A stretch of 12,646 nucleotides of DNA from Gammaproteobacteria bacterium (GTDB taxonomy: Bacteria; Pseudomonadota; Gammaproteobacteria; S144-34). Below are positions 1-7,976 of the stretch, in pieces. The stretch covers positions 1 to 12,646 of the forward strand of contig WGBS01000212.1 in the NCBI GenBank assembly GCA_015494165.1, given 5' to 3'. Both the position numbers and the translations under genes were made by a program. Below the pieces are notes generated by a model. That model was not told the DNA's origin. It worked only from the letters and a program-made list of their open reading frames with translations, and did not search any database. Position 1 is the first letter of the stretch. Every line of letters begins with the position of its first letter.

Positions 1-104
1 AGTCGGGCCAACGCCGCAGTCCCGTGTGCGCCGCGTAAAATGCGGAAAAGTTGCCTTTATCAGGCTGGTTAACGTGTAGAAAAGGCACGCGTGCAGGATC
101 AAGC

Positions 105-1115
105 GTGGCTAGTCGACGAATCCTCATCATCAAGCTGGGTGCTCTAGGCGACGTCGTCCTCGCTACGGGCTTTATTGATGCCATCTGCCGCAGTCATCCC
201 GGCTCCGAATGCCTGTTGCTCACGCGTCCAAGATATGCGGAGCTTCTCTCGCAGGGCAGGGATGTGCGCGTCCTAACCCTCTCACACAGTGGGATTCGCG
301 CATTTACAAACACTGTTCGAGAGCTCCGGCAGATGCGGATCAGCGCTATCTACGATCTACAGTGTTCCGACCGCACGCGTTTGCTTTGTCTGCTAAGCGG
401 CGTGCCTTTCCGTGTCGGCCTAGGTCCCGCTTGGGTCTATCGGACGTACCTGCCGAACGATGACTCTAGCCGTCACCCGTGGGAGCGTCTGGCAGCCTTA
501 CTTGCACGCGCTGGCGTGGCGGGAGCCTGGAATGCTGAGCCGCGGCTTTGCCCTTCTGCGCAGGCAGTGGCGGCAGCGGAAAGGTGGCTTATTAAACGCG
601 GGCTGCGTGCTCGCAGCTATGCGCTTCTGCAGCCCGGATCCAGCCCGCGGTGGATCAGCAAGCGCTGGGGCATGACCCGCTTCGTGGCCCTCGCGAAGGG
701 CTTGATCGCGAATGGGGTGATTCCAGTGTGGATCGGCAGCCGTGAGGAAAGGGCCCTGCTCACGAAATCTCCTCCGGGTGTCGACGCGATAGGTGAACTG
801 AGTCTTCCAGAGTTGGTTGCGGTAGCACGTGGTGCCCGGTTCGCCATCACTGGCGACTCGGGGCCCATGCATCTGGTGGCTGCCGTCGGTACACCCGTCT
901 ATGCTGTTTTTGGGCCCACTGACCCTGCGCGGCACTGGGCGCGCGGGCAGGCACATCGGGTGCTGAAGGGCGAGGCCCCGTGTGCACCCTGTTACCTGCC
1001 CGTATGCCCTCCTGGGCATGGCCACCGATGCATGGCATCCCTTGCGCCCGAACGGGTCGTTGCACGTCTGCGCGCGGACGGCATGCTCGGGACAGCGGGG
1101 GCCGACGATGGGTAG
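105..1115 (+). CDS. GT9 family LPS heptosyltransferase-like protein
   Basis: Predicted cytoplasmic glycosyltransferase of family 9, the family of WaaC/WaaF/WaaQ, which moves heptose from ADP-heptose onto the LPS inner core. The 336-residue product has the N-terminal acceptor-side motif LGALGD (11-16), a PGSS...SKRW segment (178-189) and the donor-side motif TGDSGPMH (249-256) followed by VFGPTDP. A C-terminal cysteine cluster (C293, C296, C301, C309, in CAPC and CPPGHGHRCM) is typical of several heptosyltransferase II/III-like members. I chose the GTG at 105 because AGGA lies six bases upstream and the domain starts right after it; an in-frame TTG at 51 would add 18 residues that do not look like the family. 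It ends inside the beginning of the ligase gene region (ATG at 1108 overlaps its stop). GC content is lower than in the genes after 2400. The exact acceptor sugar cannot be told from sequence. Confidence 0.88.
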   Translation: MASRRILIIKLGALGDVVLATGFIDAICRSHPGSECLLLTRPRYAELLSQGRDVRVLTLSHSGIRAFTNTVRELRQMRISAIYDLQCSDRTRLLCLLSGVPFRVGLGPAWVYRTYLPNDDSSRHPWERLAALLARAGVAGAWNAEPRLCPSAQAVAAAERWLIKRGLRARSYALLQPGSSPRWISKRWGMTRFVALAKGLIANGVIPVWIGSREERALLTKSPPGVDAIGELSLPELVAVARGARFAITGDSGPMHLVAAVGTPVYAVFGPTDPARHWARGQAHRVLKGEAPCAPCYLPVCPPGHGHRCMASLAPERVVARLRADGMLGTAGADDG

Positions 1116-1143
1116 AAAACACACTGTGGCAGGAAGGGCCGGT

Positions 1144-2409
1144 ATGCTGGATCTTGTGGGTTTCCCGCGGCGCAATTGGCGCTGGCTTCTCGTACTAAGC
1201 TGCGTGCCCCTTTTCGCCACCAAGACGCTTTTCAATCTTCCGGTGGCGCTCATGGCTATTATGGGCGTCGTGCGACTTAAGAAGGCGCCTAGCCGCTACA
1301 CAAGTGACCCCGCGCTACGCTTGGTCTTCCTCTTTTTCCTTTGCTTCTGGATCCCCATGTGGCTGTCTCTTCCGGACGCCGTGGATTTTCGCAGGTCCCT
1401 TACTACTACCCTCGTCTGGTTGCGCTTTCCTTTGGCGGCCGTCTTCGTGCGCGATGTGCTCCGCGAGGAGGTCGCGCGCCGCCGCCTGCTCTGGGGCGTG
1501 GGACTGCTCGTCTGCGCTTGGTCGCTGGACGCGATTGGCCAGCTCGCGGTAGGTGCGAACTTTCTCGGTTACCCTTACGACGGAGGACGGCTTACGGGCA
1601 TTTTCTATCCAAAGCTTCGGCTTGGAACCGTGACAGCGGTGTTTGTTCCTGTTTACCTTGCGTGGGTACGTGTGGCCACGAGCAAGAGATGGTGGCTTTG
1701 GCCGCTGCTCGTGGCGCCTGTGTTAGCCGTCGTGCTGCTCTCAGGCAACAGAACAGGATGGCTTATGCTCGCAGTCGGGGCAGCCATGTATGGCGTCGGC
1801 CGGCTGACGGTTCTGGATCGCAAAACCGCGCTAACGTGGGGGGCTGTGTTTTCGCTCATCCTTAGCGTGATTGCCGTGGCGGTCTTAGGGCACCAACATT
1901 TCCGCGAGCGCGTCGAGGTGACGCTGAATCTGGCGAGCGGGAGCTGGAAGCTTGCCGATGAAGCGACGTCGGGGCGCCTCTCTATCTGGGCTACGACGCT
2001 CAACATGGCCAAGGCGCATTGGCTTAACGGCGTGGGTCCACGTGGGTTTCGAAAGCCCTATCTCACATACGCCGATGAGCGGGACGCGCTTGCAGCCGCA
2101 GGGAACGTGCCGACCCATCCCCACCAGTTTGTTCTTGAGATTTTCGCTGAGACAGGGCTTCTCGGGCTCTCGGGTTATTCGCTTTTCTGGTGGTTGTTGC
2201 TATCCCGTTTCGGGCCGCAAATTTGGCGTGCGGGGGAGGCGGCGCCCTGGGTGGTCGCGGTGGTCGTGGCGGCCTTTCCGCTCAACGTGCACATGTCGCT
2301 CTACGCGAGCTACTGGTCGTCGGTGCTTTGGTGGTTTCTTACGGTCGGTGTGGCTGCGGGCGTCCCCGCGTGCGTGCAGCAACGTTCTGCCGGGTCAAGA
2401 CGTCCGTAA
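1144..2409 (+). CDS. O-antigen ligase / Wzy_C-family membrane protein
   Basis: Polytopic inner-membrane protein of the O-antigen ligase (WaaL)/polymerase family, which joins undecaprenol-linked glycan to the lipid A core on the periplasmic face. From the ATG at 1144 it has 421 residues with about ten to twelve hydrophobic segments. The Wzy_C region shows LLSGNRTGW (about 198-206), an R and G pattern typical of this family, then a large periplasmic loop with SGRLSIWATTLNMAK, GVGPRGFRKPY and HPHQFVLEIFAETGLLG (325-341). The loop His and the RTG arginine match the residues important in WaaL. AGGAAGGG at 1131-1138, five bases before 1144, supports this start. An ATG at 1108 would give 433 residues and an 8-base overlap with the GT9 gene. 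Placement after a heptosyltransferase favours ligase, but ligase and polymerase are hard to tell apart. Its 3' end overlaps the convergent GT4 gene by 15 bases. Confidence 0.85.
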   Translation: MLDLVGFPRRNWRWLLVLSCVPLFATKTLFNLPVALMAIMGVVRLKKAPSRYTSDPALRLVFLFFLCFWIPMWLSLPDAVDFRRSLTTTLVWLRFPLAAVFVRDVLREEVARRRLLWGVGLLVCAWSLDAIGQLAVGANFLGYPYDGGRLTGIFYPKLRLGTVTAVFVPVYLAWVRVATSKRWWLWPLLVAPVLAVVLLSGNRTGWLMLAVGAAMYGVGRLTVLDRKTALTWGAVFSLILSVIAVAVLGHQHFRERVEVTLNLASGSWKLADEATSGRLSIWATTLNMAKAHWLNGVGPRGFRKPYLTYADERDALAAAGNVPTHPHQFVLEIFAETGLLGLSGYSLFWWLLLSRFGPQIWRAGEAAPWVVAVVVAAFPLNVHMSLYASYWSSVLWWFLTVGVAAGVPACVQQRSAGSRRP

Positions 2410-3468
2410 GACGTCGCGACGGCCCCCAAGACGTGCATAGGTGTCGAGGTAGCGTGCCACGACCGCGGCCGGCGTGAAGCGCTCGCGCACGGCCTGCGCG
2501 CCGGCCGTCCCGAGGCGGGCGCGGCGCGCGCCGTCGGCGAGCAGCGCCGCGACGGCGGCGGCCAGCGCCCGGGGGTCGGCGGGCGGGACCAGCACGCCGC
2601 CCTCGCACGCCTCCATGAGCTCGGCCGGGCCGGCGGTGTGGGTGGCCACCACGGCGCGGCCGTGGCTCCAGGCCTCCAGGACCACGTTGCCGAGCGGCTC
2701 AAGGCGCGAGGGCACCGCCACCAGGTCGCAGGCGGCGTAGAGCGGGCCCGGGTCGCGGTGCCAGCCCAGCCAGCGCACGCGCCCGTCGAGGCCCAGCTCG
2801 TGCGCGAGCGCGTGCAGGCGCTCGCGCTCCGGGCCGTCGCCCGCGACGGCGAGCACGGCGGGCGGGGGCACCTCGCGCCAGGCGCGCAGCAGGTCCTCGA
2901 TGCCCTTGTTGGGGTGGAGCCGGGCGACCGCCAGCACGAGCGGGGCGTCCGAGGCGCCGAGGCCCGCGCGCACGCGCGCGACGGCGTCCGCGTCCACGGG
3001 CGCCGGGGGCTCGACGAAGTTGGCGATGTGGAAGACGCTCCCCGCGGGCAGCCCGTGGGCGATCAGGTAGTCGCGGATGCCGCGGGTGTTGGCGATCCAG
3101 GCGTGGGCGTGGCGGTAGCCCTTGACGCCGTAGTAGCCCCCGAGCCGGGCGACGTGCACCGGCCGCCCGCCCCGGGGCAGGCGCGTCAGCCGCGTGGCGC
3201 GCCCCATCCAGGTCTGCACCACGTCGGCACCAAAGCGTCTCGCCGCGCGCCGGATGCGCCAGCGTGCCTGCAGGTCCCAGACGCCGCGCATGGGCACGCG
3301 CGCCCGCGGCACCGCCTCGGGCAGCTCGCGGTCCACGTAGCTCCCGGGCGGGAGCACCGCGAGCACCGGCACGCCCGCCCCGTGCAGGGCCGCCGTGAGG
3401 CGGACGTAGAAGCGCTCGGCGCCGCCGCCGCCTCGTGAGCCGATGACCTGCGCGACGCGGATGGTCAT
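2395..3468 (-). CDS. GT4 family glycosyltransferase (LPS core)
   Basis: Predicted retaining glycosyltransferase with GT-B fold (357 residues). The N-terminal domain begins with a glycine-rich acceptor loop, VIGSRGGGGAERF (8-20). The C-terminal domain has ARLHPNKGIEDLLRAW (182-197), GDGPER (210-215), WLGWHRD (233-239) and the family signature EPLGNVVLE (E257...E265, EX7E), which contacts the nucleotide-sugar donor. It is the third gene of the lpxL-GT9-GT4 operon; its ATG overlaps the TGA of the GT9 gene as ATGA, so it is probably translationally coupled, and only a weak distant SD (GGAG) precedes it. Context points to addition of a core sugar on the cytoplasmic face. Donor and acceptor cannot be read from sequence. 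It ends convergently, overlapping the ligase gene, exactly at the composition step. GC content is high. Confidence 0.88.
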   Translation of the reverse strand: MTIRVAQVIGSRGGGGAERFYVRLTAALHGAGVPVLAVLPPGSYVDRELPEAVPRARVPMRGVWDLQARWRIRRAARRFGADVVQTWMGRATRLTRLPRGGRPVHVARLGGYYGVKGYRHAHAWIANTRGIRDYLIAHGLPAGSVFHIANFVEPPAPVDADAVARVRAGLGASDAPLVLAVARLHPNKGIEDLLRAWREVPPPAVLAVAGDGPERERLHALAHELGLDGRVRWLGWHRDPGPLYAACDLVAVPSRLEPLGNVVLEAWSHGRAVVATHTAGPAELMEACEGGVLVPPADPRALAAAVAALLADGARRARLGTAGAQAVRERFTPAAVVARYLDTYARLGGRRDVLRTS

Positions 3469-4433
3469 CGCCCGGTAGCTCCGGTGACACTCTGGGGCCT
3501 GGTGCCGGGCGGGGCGCGGCGCGTCGCGGCGGCGAGCGCGCGGGCAGCGGCCTCGGCCACCGGGGCGGCGGTGAGTCGCGCGAGGTCGCGCCCCGGTGCG
3601 ACGACGGCCTCGGCCGCGGGGCCCCAGGGGCGGTAGCGAGCGGGCTCTCCGGGCCCGAAGACGGTGACGGTGGGCGTGCCGACCGCAGCGGCCATGTGGC
3701 CGAGGCCGGAGTCGTTGCCGACGAGGAGCGCGCAGCGCTCGAGCACGGCGGCCGCGCCGAGGAGCCCGGTGCGGCCCGCGAGGTCGGCCGCCGGGAGCGC
3801 GCCGCCGAGAGCGGCCGCCACGGCCGCGGTGCGCTCGCGGTCGCCCGGTCCGCCGACGAGCACCACGCCGGCGAAGCGCGGCGCTAGCGCCCGCGCGAGC
3901 TCGGCGAAGCGTTCCGCCGGCCAGATCTTGGGCGGCCAGTTGGCGCCCGGGGCGAGCGCGAGCAGCGGCCCCTCGGGCAGCCCCCGCAGCAGCGCCGCGG
4001 CGAGCCTGCGGTCGTGGTCCGACAGCCAGACGCGCGCCGGGGGCGGCGGCCCGTCGAGGAGGTCCGCCACGACGCCGAGATGGGCCTCGGCCGCATGGGG
4101 CCCGAGGGGACGCGCGCCGCGGCGCGTGCGCCGCTCGCGCGCGCGCGCGAGCCAGGCGAGCAGCTCGGTGCGCAGGTCCACCGCCAGGACGTAGCGGCGC
4201 CGCCGCAGGCGCCGCAGGAGGGCGAGCTCGGCCCGCCAGCCGGCGCGCTTGCGGCGCAGGAGGGTCTCGCCGAGGTAGGGGCAGCGCGCGAAGAGCTCGG
4301 CGGAGCGCGGGTCGGCGACGAGGTCCACGCGCGCCTGCGGGAAGCGGCGGTGCACCGCCTCGAGCGTCGGCGTGGTCAGGACGGCGTCGCCGATGTTGCT
4401 CAGCGTGACGAACAGGACCCGCTCGCCGCTCAC
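3465..4433 (-). CDS. ADP-heptose:LPS heptosyltransferase (GT9)
   Basis: Family 9 glycosyltransferase of 322 residues, predicted to add L-glycero-D-manno-heptose to the Kdo2-lipid A or heptosyl core acceptor in the cytoplasm. Motifs in order: LSNIGD (11-16, with the conserved Asp16 of the acceptor site), LAPGANWPPKIWP (160-172, donor phosphate contacts with Lys169), LVGGPGDRE (192-200) and LVGNDSGLGHMAAAVGTP (237-254) followed by VFGPGEPARY. The GTG start at 4433 is set by a strong GGAGGT five bases upstream and by the GTGA overlap with the stop of lpxL; longer in-frame starts lie inside lpxL. It lacks the C-terminal cysteine cluster of the other GT9 gene at 105-1115. It could be WaaC or WaaF type; the neighbouring hldE, hldD and waaA supply its substrates. 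The last roughly 20 residues are low in complexity. Confidence 0.9.
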   Translation of the reverse strand: MSGERVLFVTLSNIGDAVLTTPTLEAVHRRFPQARVDLVADPRSAELFARCPYLGETLLRRKRAGWRAELALLRRLRRRRYVLAVDLRTELLAWLARARERRTRRGARPLGPHAAEAHLGVVADLLDGPPPPARVWLSDHDRRLAAALLRGLPEGPLLALAPGANWPPKIWPAERFAELARALAPRFAGVVLVGGPGDRERTAAVAAALGGALPAADLAGRTGLLGAAAVLERCALLVGNDSGLGHMAAAVGTPTVTVFGPGEPARYRPWGPAAEAVVAPGRDLARLTAAPVAEAAARALAAATRRAPPGTRPQSVTGATGR

Positions 4434-5491
4434 CGCCCACCTCCGGTGCCCGCCGTGCCGCGGTCCGAATCTCGGGATGGGGGTTCGGCTGGGGGGTCGA
4501 AGGGTGGCCTCGCCGCCTGCGGGCACTGCGCCGCTGCCCGCGTCTGGCCTCCGCTTCGCTCCGGCCCCGTGTCCGCGGCGCCCGCGGAGCGCGCGTAGGG
4601 GTCCGGCATCCCCTCCGGGCGGGTCTTGAAGCGGCGGTGCGTCCACAGGTACTGCTCCGGCACGCGCCGCACCCAGCCCTCGATGAGGGCGTTGACGCGG
4701 GCGGCGTCGGCGGCGGGGTCCGGCCCCGGGAAATCCTCAAGCGGAGGCTCGATCACGAGCCGGTAGCGGCCTTCGGGCGTGCGCTCCGGGTGGTAGGGCA
4801 CGACGGCCGCGCGCGTGGCGCGCGCGAGCCGCGAGGTGGCGGTGACGGTGGCGGCGGGCACGCCGAAGAAGGGCGCGAACACGCCCTGGCGCAGGCCGTG
4901 GTCCTGGTCCGGGGCGTACCACACCGCCGCCCCCTCGCGCAGCGCCCGCAGGATGGCGCGCACGTCGCCGCGCTCGATCACCTCGCCCCGCTCGGTGCGC
5001 CGCGTGCGCGCCGCGCGCATCAGGCGGTCGAAGACCGGGTCGCGCAGCGGGCGGTAGAGGGCGCGGATGGGATGGAGGAGCGAGAGCAGGTGCGCCGCGA
5101 TCTCGAGGGTGGTGAAGTGGGCTGTGAGCAGGAGCACCCCGCGGCCCTGCCGGCGCAGGCGCTCGAGATGCACGAGCCCCTCGGGCTCGGCGAGCGCGCG
5201 CAGCCGCTGCGGCCTCCCCCACCACGCGAGCGCCGCCTCGAGCACGCCCGTCGCCGCGGACTCGAAGTGGCGCCGCGCCAGCGCGGTGCGTGCGGCCTCG
5301 TCGAGCTCCGGCAGGCACAGGCGCAGGTTGGCCTCGGCCACGCGCCGCCGCCCGCCCGCCGCGCGCCAGGCGAGCCGCCCCAGCGTGCGGCCGAGCGAGA
5401 GCCGTGCCGGCTGCGGCAGGGCGACACTGGCGCGCAGCAGGCCGGCCGCCGCCCAGGCCGGCCAGTGGCGCGGATGGAGGAGGGGATCCAC
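4430..5491 (-). CDS. lpxL: Kdo2-lipid IVA late acyltransferase (LpxL/HtrB family)
   Basis: Inner-membrane acyltransferase that adds a secondary acyl chain from acyl-ACP to Kdo2-lipid IVA. The start LLHPRHW (4-10), the hydrophobic N-terminal segment, the catalytic HX4E motif (H125-FTTL-E130), LYRPLRDPVFDRL (145-157), WYAPDQDHG (191-199) and the ending EQYLWTHRRFKTRPEG (279-294) all match LpxL. The GTG at 5491 is chosen because the family N-terminus begins right there; no clear SD is seen. At 353 residues it is about 50 longer than E. coli LpxL: residues 301-353 form a Pro/Ala/Gly/Arg-rich tail with no family match, whose DNA holds an inverted repeat. The stop overlaps the next gene as GTGA. 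It heads the lpxL-GT9-GT4 operon, divergent from hldE. The LpxL label rather than LpxM rests on recalled motifs; chain specificity is unknown. Confidence 0.9.
   Translation of the reverse strand: MDPLLHPRHWPAWAAAGLLRASVALPQPARLSLGRTLGRLAWRAAGGRRRVAEANLRLCLPELDEAARTALARRHFESAATGVLEAALAWWGRPQRLRALAEPEGLVHLERLRRQGRGVLLLTAHFTTLEIAAHLLSLLHPIRALYRPLRDPVFDRLMRAARTRRTERGEVIERGDVRAILRALREGAAVWYAPDQDHGLRQGVFAPFFGVPAATVTATSRLARATRAAVVPYHPERTPEGRYRLVIEPPLEDFPGPDPAADAARVNALIEGWVRRVPEQYLWTHRRFKTRPEGMPDPYARSAGAADTGPERSGGQTRAAAQCPQAARPPFDPPAEPPSRDSDRGTAGTGGGR
4519..4541. repeat. Inverted repeat inside the lpxL 3' extension
   Basis: GCGGGCA at 4519-4525 and its exact complement TGCCCGC at 4535-4541 are separated by nine bases, giving a 7-bp GC stem. 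It lies in the part of lpxL that codes for the non-conserved tail, with GGCCT copies flanking it at about 4507 and 4546. No T-run follows on either strand, so it is not a standard terminator. In sequence this rich in GC, a stem of this size may arise by chance. Confidence 0.4.
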
Positions 5492-5572
5492 GGTGCGAGC
5501 ATTGTACCCGCGCCGCTGGCGGCGCCGCCGCGCTTTCCGTATATTGGCGCGAGCCCTTCGCTGCGCCGTCCC
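5492..5572. promoter_or_regulatory. Divergent promoter region between lpxL and hldE
   Basis: These 81 bases are the only space between two divergent LPS operons, so both promoters should lie here or overlap the gene starts. TATATT at 5540-5545 is the only strongly AT-rich word and could serve as a -10 box for hldE, with a start near 5552; I see no good -35 element 16-18 bases upstream. On the minus strand TACAAT (5506 down to 5501) looks like a -10 box but sits only about ten bases before the lpxL GTG, which would give an almost leaderless message. The region is certain to be intergenic; the individual boxes are weak. Confidence 0.4.
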
Positions 5573-7006
5573 ATGGAGCTCCGCATCCCCGACTTCTCGC
5601 GCGCCCGCGTGCTGGTGGTGGGCGACCTCATGCTCGACCGCTACTGGCACGGCAGCGCCTCGCGCATCTCGCCGGAGGCGCCGGTGCCGGTGGTGCGGGT
5701 GGAGGAGGCCGAGGAGCGCCCGGGCGGGGCGGCCAACGTCGCCCTCAACGTCGCCGCGCTCGGCGCCAGCGCCGAGGTGGTCGGCGTGGCGGGCGCCGAC
5801 GAGGCGGCCGACACGCTCGAGCGGGCGCTCGCGCGCGCCGGCATCGGCTGCACCATGGAGCGCGTCCCGGGCGCGCACACGGTGACGAAGCTCCGCATCC
5901 TCAGCCGCCACCAGCAGCTCATCCGGCTCGACTTCGAGGACGGCTTCCCGGGCTTCGATCCCGCCTGGGTGACGGCCCGGCTCGCCGAGCGCCTCGACGG
6001 GGCGGGCGCCGTGGTGCTCTCGGACTACGGCAAGGGGGCGCTGGCCGCGGTCGCCGACCTGATCGGCGCCGCGCGCCGCGCCGGCGTCCCGGTGCTGGTC
6101 GATCCCAAGGGCACGGACTTCGGCCGTTACCGCGGCGCGAGCGCCATCACCCCGAACCTGGCCGAGCTCCAGGCGGTGGTCGGCCCCTGCCCCGACGAGG
6201 CCACGCTGGTGGACAAGGGCGAGCGCCTGCGCGCCGAGCTCGGCCTCGATGCGTTGCTGGTCACGCGCAGCGAGCAGGGCATGACGCTGCTGCGCGCCGG
6301 CGCCGGACCCCTGCATCTTCCGGCGCAGGCGCGCGAGGTCTACGACGTCACGGGCGCGGGCGACACCGTCATCGCCGCCCTCGCGGCGGGGCTCGCCGCC
6401 GGGCTCGGCTGGGCCGAGGCGACGGCGCTCGCCAACGTCGCCGCGGGCATCGTGGTGGGCAAGCTCGGCACCGCCACCGCGAGCGTGGCCGAGCTGCGCC
6501 GGGCCGTCGCGGCGCTGACCGAGACGGACCGCGGCGTGCTCGACGAGGACGCGCTCGTGCAGGCCGTGGAGGACGCGCGCGCCCACGGCGAGCGCATCGT
6601 CATGACCAACGGCTGCTTCGACATCCTGCACGCCGGCCACGTGGCCTATCTCCAGGAGGCGCGCCGGCTGGGCGACCGGCTGGTCGTCGCGGTGAACGAC
6701 GACGCCTCGGTCGCCCGCCTCAAGGGCCCAGGGCGGCCGGTCAACCCGCTCGAGCGCCGTATGGCGGTGCTGGCCGCGCTCGGATGCGTCGACTGGGTGG
6801 TGCCCTTCTCCGAGGACACGCCCGAGCGCCTCATCTGCCGCGTGCGCCCCGACGTGCTGGTCAAGGGCGGCGACTACAGGCCGGAGGAGATCGCCGGCGC
6901 CGCGTGCGTGCGCGCGGCCGGCGGCGAGGTGGTGGTGCTGGACTACGTCGAGGGGCTGTCCACCACCGGCATCATCGAGCGCCTGCGCGGCGGGGAGGGG
7001 GCATGA
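5573..7006 (+). CDS. hldE: Bifunctional heptose 7-phosphate kinase / heptose 1-phosphate adenylyltransferase
   Basis: Cytoplasmic two-domain enzyme of ADP-heptose synthesis. It phosphorylates D-glycero-D-manno-heptose 7-phosphate at C1, and after GmhB removes the 7-phosphate it adds AMP to give ADP-D,D-heptose. The 477 residues equal the length of E. coli HldE. The N-terminal ribokinase-like domain (about 1-320) has VVGDLMLDRYWHG, RPGGAANVALNVA and the catalytic DVTGAGDT motif with Asp264. The C-terminal nucleotidyltransferase domain (about 343-477) has TNGCFDILHAGHVAYL (345-360) with the HXGH-type site and VKGGDY. The ATG at 5573 matches the family N-terminus; there is no clear SD. The stop overlaps the hldD start as ATGA. 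Fusion of both domains in one chain is typical of Gammaproteobacteria, while many Betaproteobacteria carry them as separate genes. Confidence 0.97.
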   Translation: MELRIPDFSRARVLVVGDLMLDRYWHGSASRISPEAPVPVVRVEEAEERPGGAANVALNVAALGASAEVVGVAGADEAADTLERALARAGIGCTMERVPGAHTVTKLRILSRHQQLIRLDFEDGFPGFDPAWVTARLAERLDGAGAVVLSDYGKGALAAVADLIGAARRAGVPVLVDPKGTDFGRYRGASAITPNLAELQAVVGPCPDEATLVDKGERLRAELGLDALLVTRSEQGMTLLRAGAGPLHLPAQAREVYDVTGAGDTVIAALAAGLAAGLGWAEATALANVAAGIVVGKLGTATASVAELRRAVAALTETDRGVLDEDALVQAVEDARAHGERIVMTNGCFDILHAGHVAYLQEARRLGDRLVVAVNDDASVARLKGPGRPVNPLERRMAVLAALGCVDWVVPFSEDTPERLICRVRPDVLVKGGDYRPEEIAGAACVRAAGGEVVVLDYVEGLSTTGIIERLRGGEGA

Positions 7007-7953
7007 TCGTCGTCACCGGCGGGGCCGGCTTCATCGGCAGCAACGTGGTCAAGGCGCTGAATGCGCGCGGCGTGGACGACATCCTCGTGGTCGACGACCT
7101 CAGCGACGGCACCAAGTTCCGCAACCTCGCCGACTGCGAGATCGCCGACTACGAGGACAAGGACGACTTTCTCGCCCGCATCGAGGCCGGCGCCGACCTC
7201 GGCCCGGTGGAGGCGGTGATCCACGAGGGCGCCTGCTCGACCACCACCGAGTGGGACGGCCGCTTCATGATGCGCAACAACTACGCCTACTCGCGCGCGC
7301 TGCTGCACTGGTGCCTGCGCCGGCGCGTGCCCTTCCTGTACGCCTCCTCGGCCTCGGTCTACGGCGCCGGGCCCGTCTTTCGCGAGGCGCGCGAGCACGA
7401 GCGCCCGCTCAACGTCTACGCCTACTCGAAGTTCCTCTTCGACCAGCACGTGCGGCGCGTGCTGCCGCGCGCCGAGAGCCAGGTCGTGGGCTTCCGCTAC
7501 TTCAACGTCTACGGCCCGCGCGAGCAGCACAAGGGCCAGATGGCGAGCGTGGCCTGGCACTTCCATCGCCAGATCGCCGAGAGCGGGCGCTGCCGGCTGT
7601 TCGAGGGCAGCGACGGCTACGGCCCCGGGGAGCAGCGGCGCGATTTCGTGCACGTCGACGACGCGGTGGCGGTGGCGCTGTGGTTCCTGGACCATCCGGA
7701 CCGTTCCGGCATCTTCAACGTCGGCACGGGCCGCGCCCAGACCTTCAACGAGGTGGCGCGCGCGGTGATCGCCTGGCACGGGCGCGGCGAGATCGAGTAC
7801 GTGCCCTTCCCGGAGCACCTGCGCGGGCGCTACCAGAGCTTCACCGAGGCCGACCTCACGGCGCTGCGCGCGGCCGGCTGCGACGTGCGCTTCCGGCCGG
7901 TCGAGGAAGGCGTGCCGGCCTACCTCGACTGGCTGCGCGCGCACGGCGGCTGA
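7003..7953 (+). CDS. hldD: ADP-L-glycero-D-manno-heptose 6-epimerase
   Basis: NADP-dependent epimerase of the extended short-chain dehydrogenase family, which inverts C6 of ADP-D,D-heptose to give ADP-L,D-heptose, the donor for the GT9 heptosyltransferases in this window. The 316 residues show the N-terminal nucleotide-binding motif TGGAGFIGS (5-13), the HldD signature HEGACSTTTEWDG (74-86), ASSASVYG (114-121), the catalytic Tyr139-X3-Lys143, and FRYFNVYGPREQHKGQMASV. The start ATG overlaps the hldE stop (ATGA), implying coupled translation and joint dosage of the two pathway steps. Length and motifs match E. coli HldD closely; no oddity is visible. Confidence 0.97.
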   Translation: MIVVTGGAGFIGSNVVKALNARGVDDILVVDDLSDGTKFRNLADCEIADYEDKDDFLARIEAGADLGPVEAVIHEGACSTTTEWDGRFMMRNNYAYSRALLHWCLRRRVPFLYASSASVYGAGPVFREAREHERPLNVYAYSKFLFDQHVRRVLPRAESQVVGFRYFNVYGPREQHKGQMASVAWHFHRQIAESGRCRLFEGSDGYGPGEQRRDFVHVDDAVAVALWFLDHPDRSGIFNVGTGRAQTFNEVARAVIAWHGRGEIEYVPFPEHLRGRYQSFTEADLTALRAAGCDVRFRPVEEGVPAYLDWLRAHGG

Positions 7954-7976
7954 GGGCGTGCGTGCGGCGCCGGCGG

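Noticed and set aside
1..104. Possible tail of an upstream gene before the first glycosyltransferase
   Set aside because: All three plus frames close within the first 80 bases (stops near 38, 72 and 79), but none of the short tails has a recognisable motif, so no gene can be assigned.
982..1143. Upstream in-frame extension of the O-antigen ligase gene
   Set aside because: It lies inside the well-supported GT9 gene and encodes cysteine-rich shadow sequence. The ATG at 1108 is possible, but the SD at 1131-1138 favours 1144.
4519..4566. Rho-independent terminator between lpxL and the GT9 gene
   Set aside because: The inverted repeat is inside the lpxL frame, has no T-run and is followed by a coupled gene.
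4637..7006. A continuous plus-strand frame that runs antisense through lpxL before entering hldE
   Set aside because: The part before 5573 has no family motifs and overlaps the well-supported lpxL; HldE reaches its full normal length from 5573. Long antisense frames are expected at this GC content.
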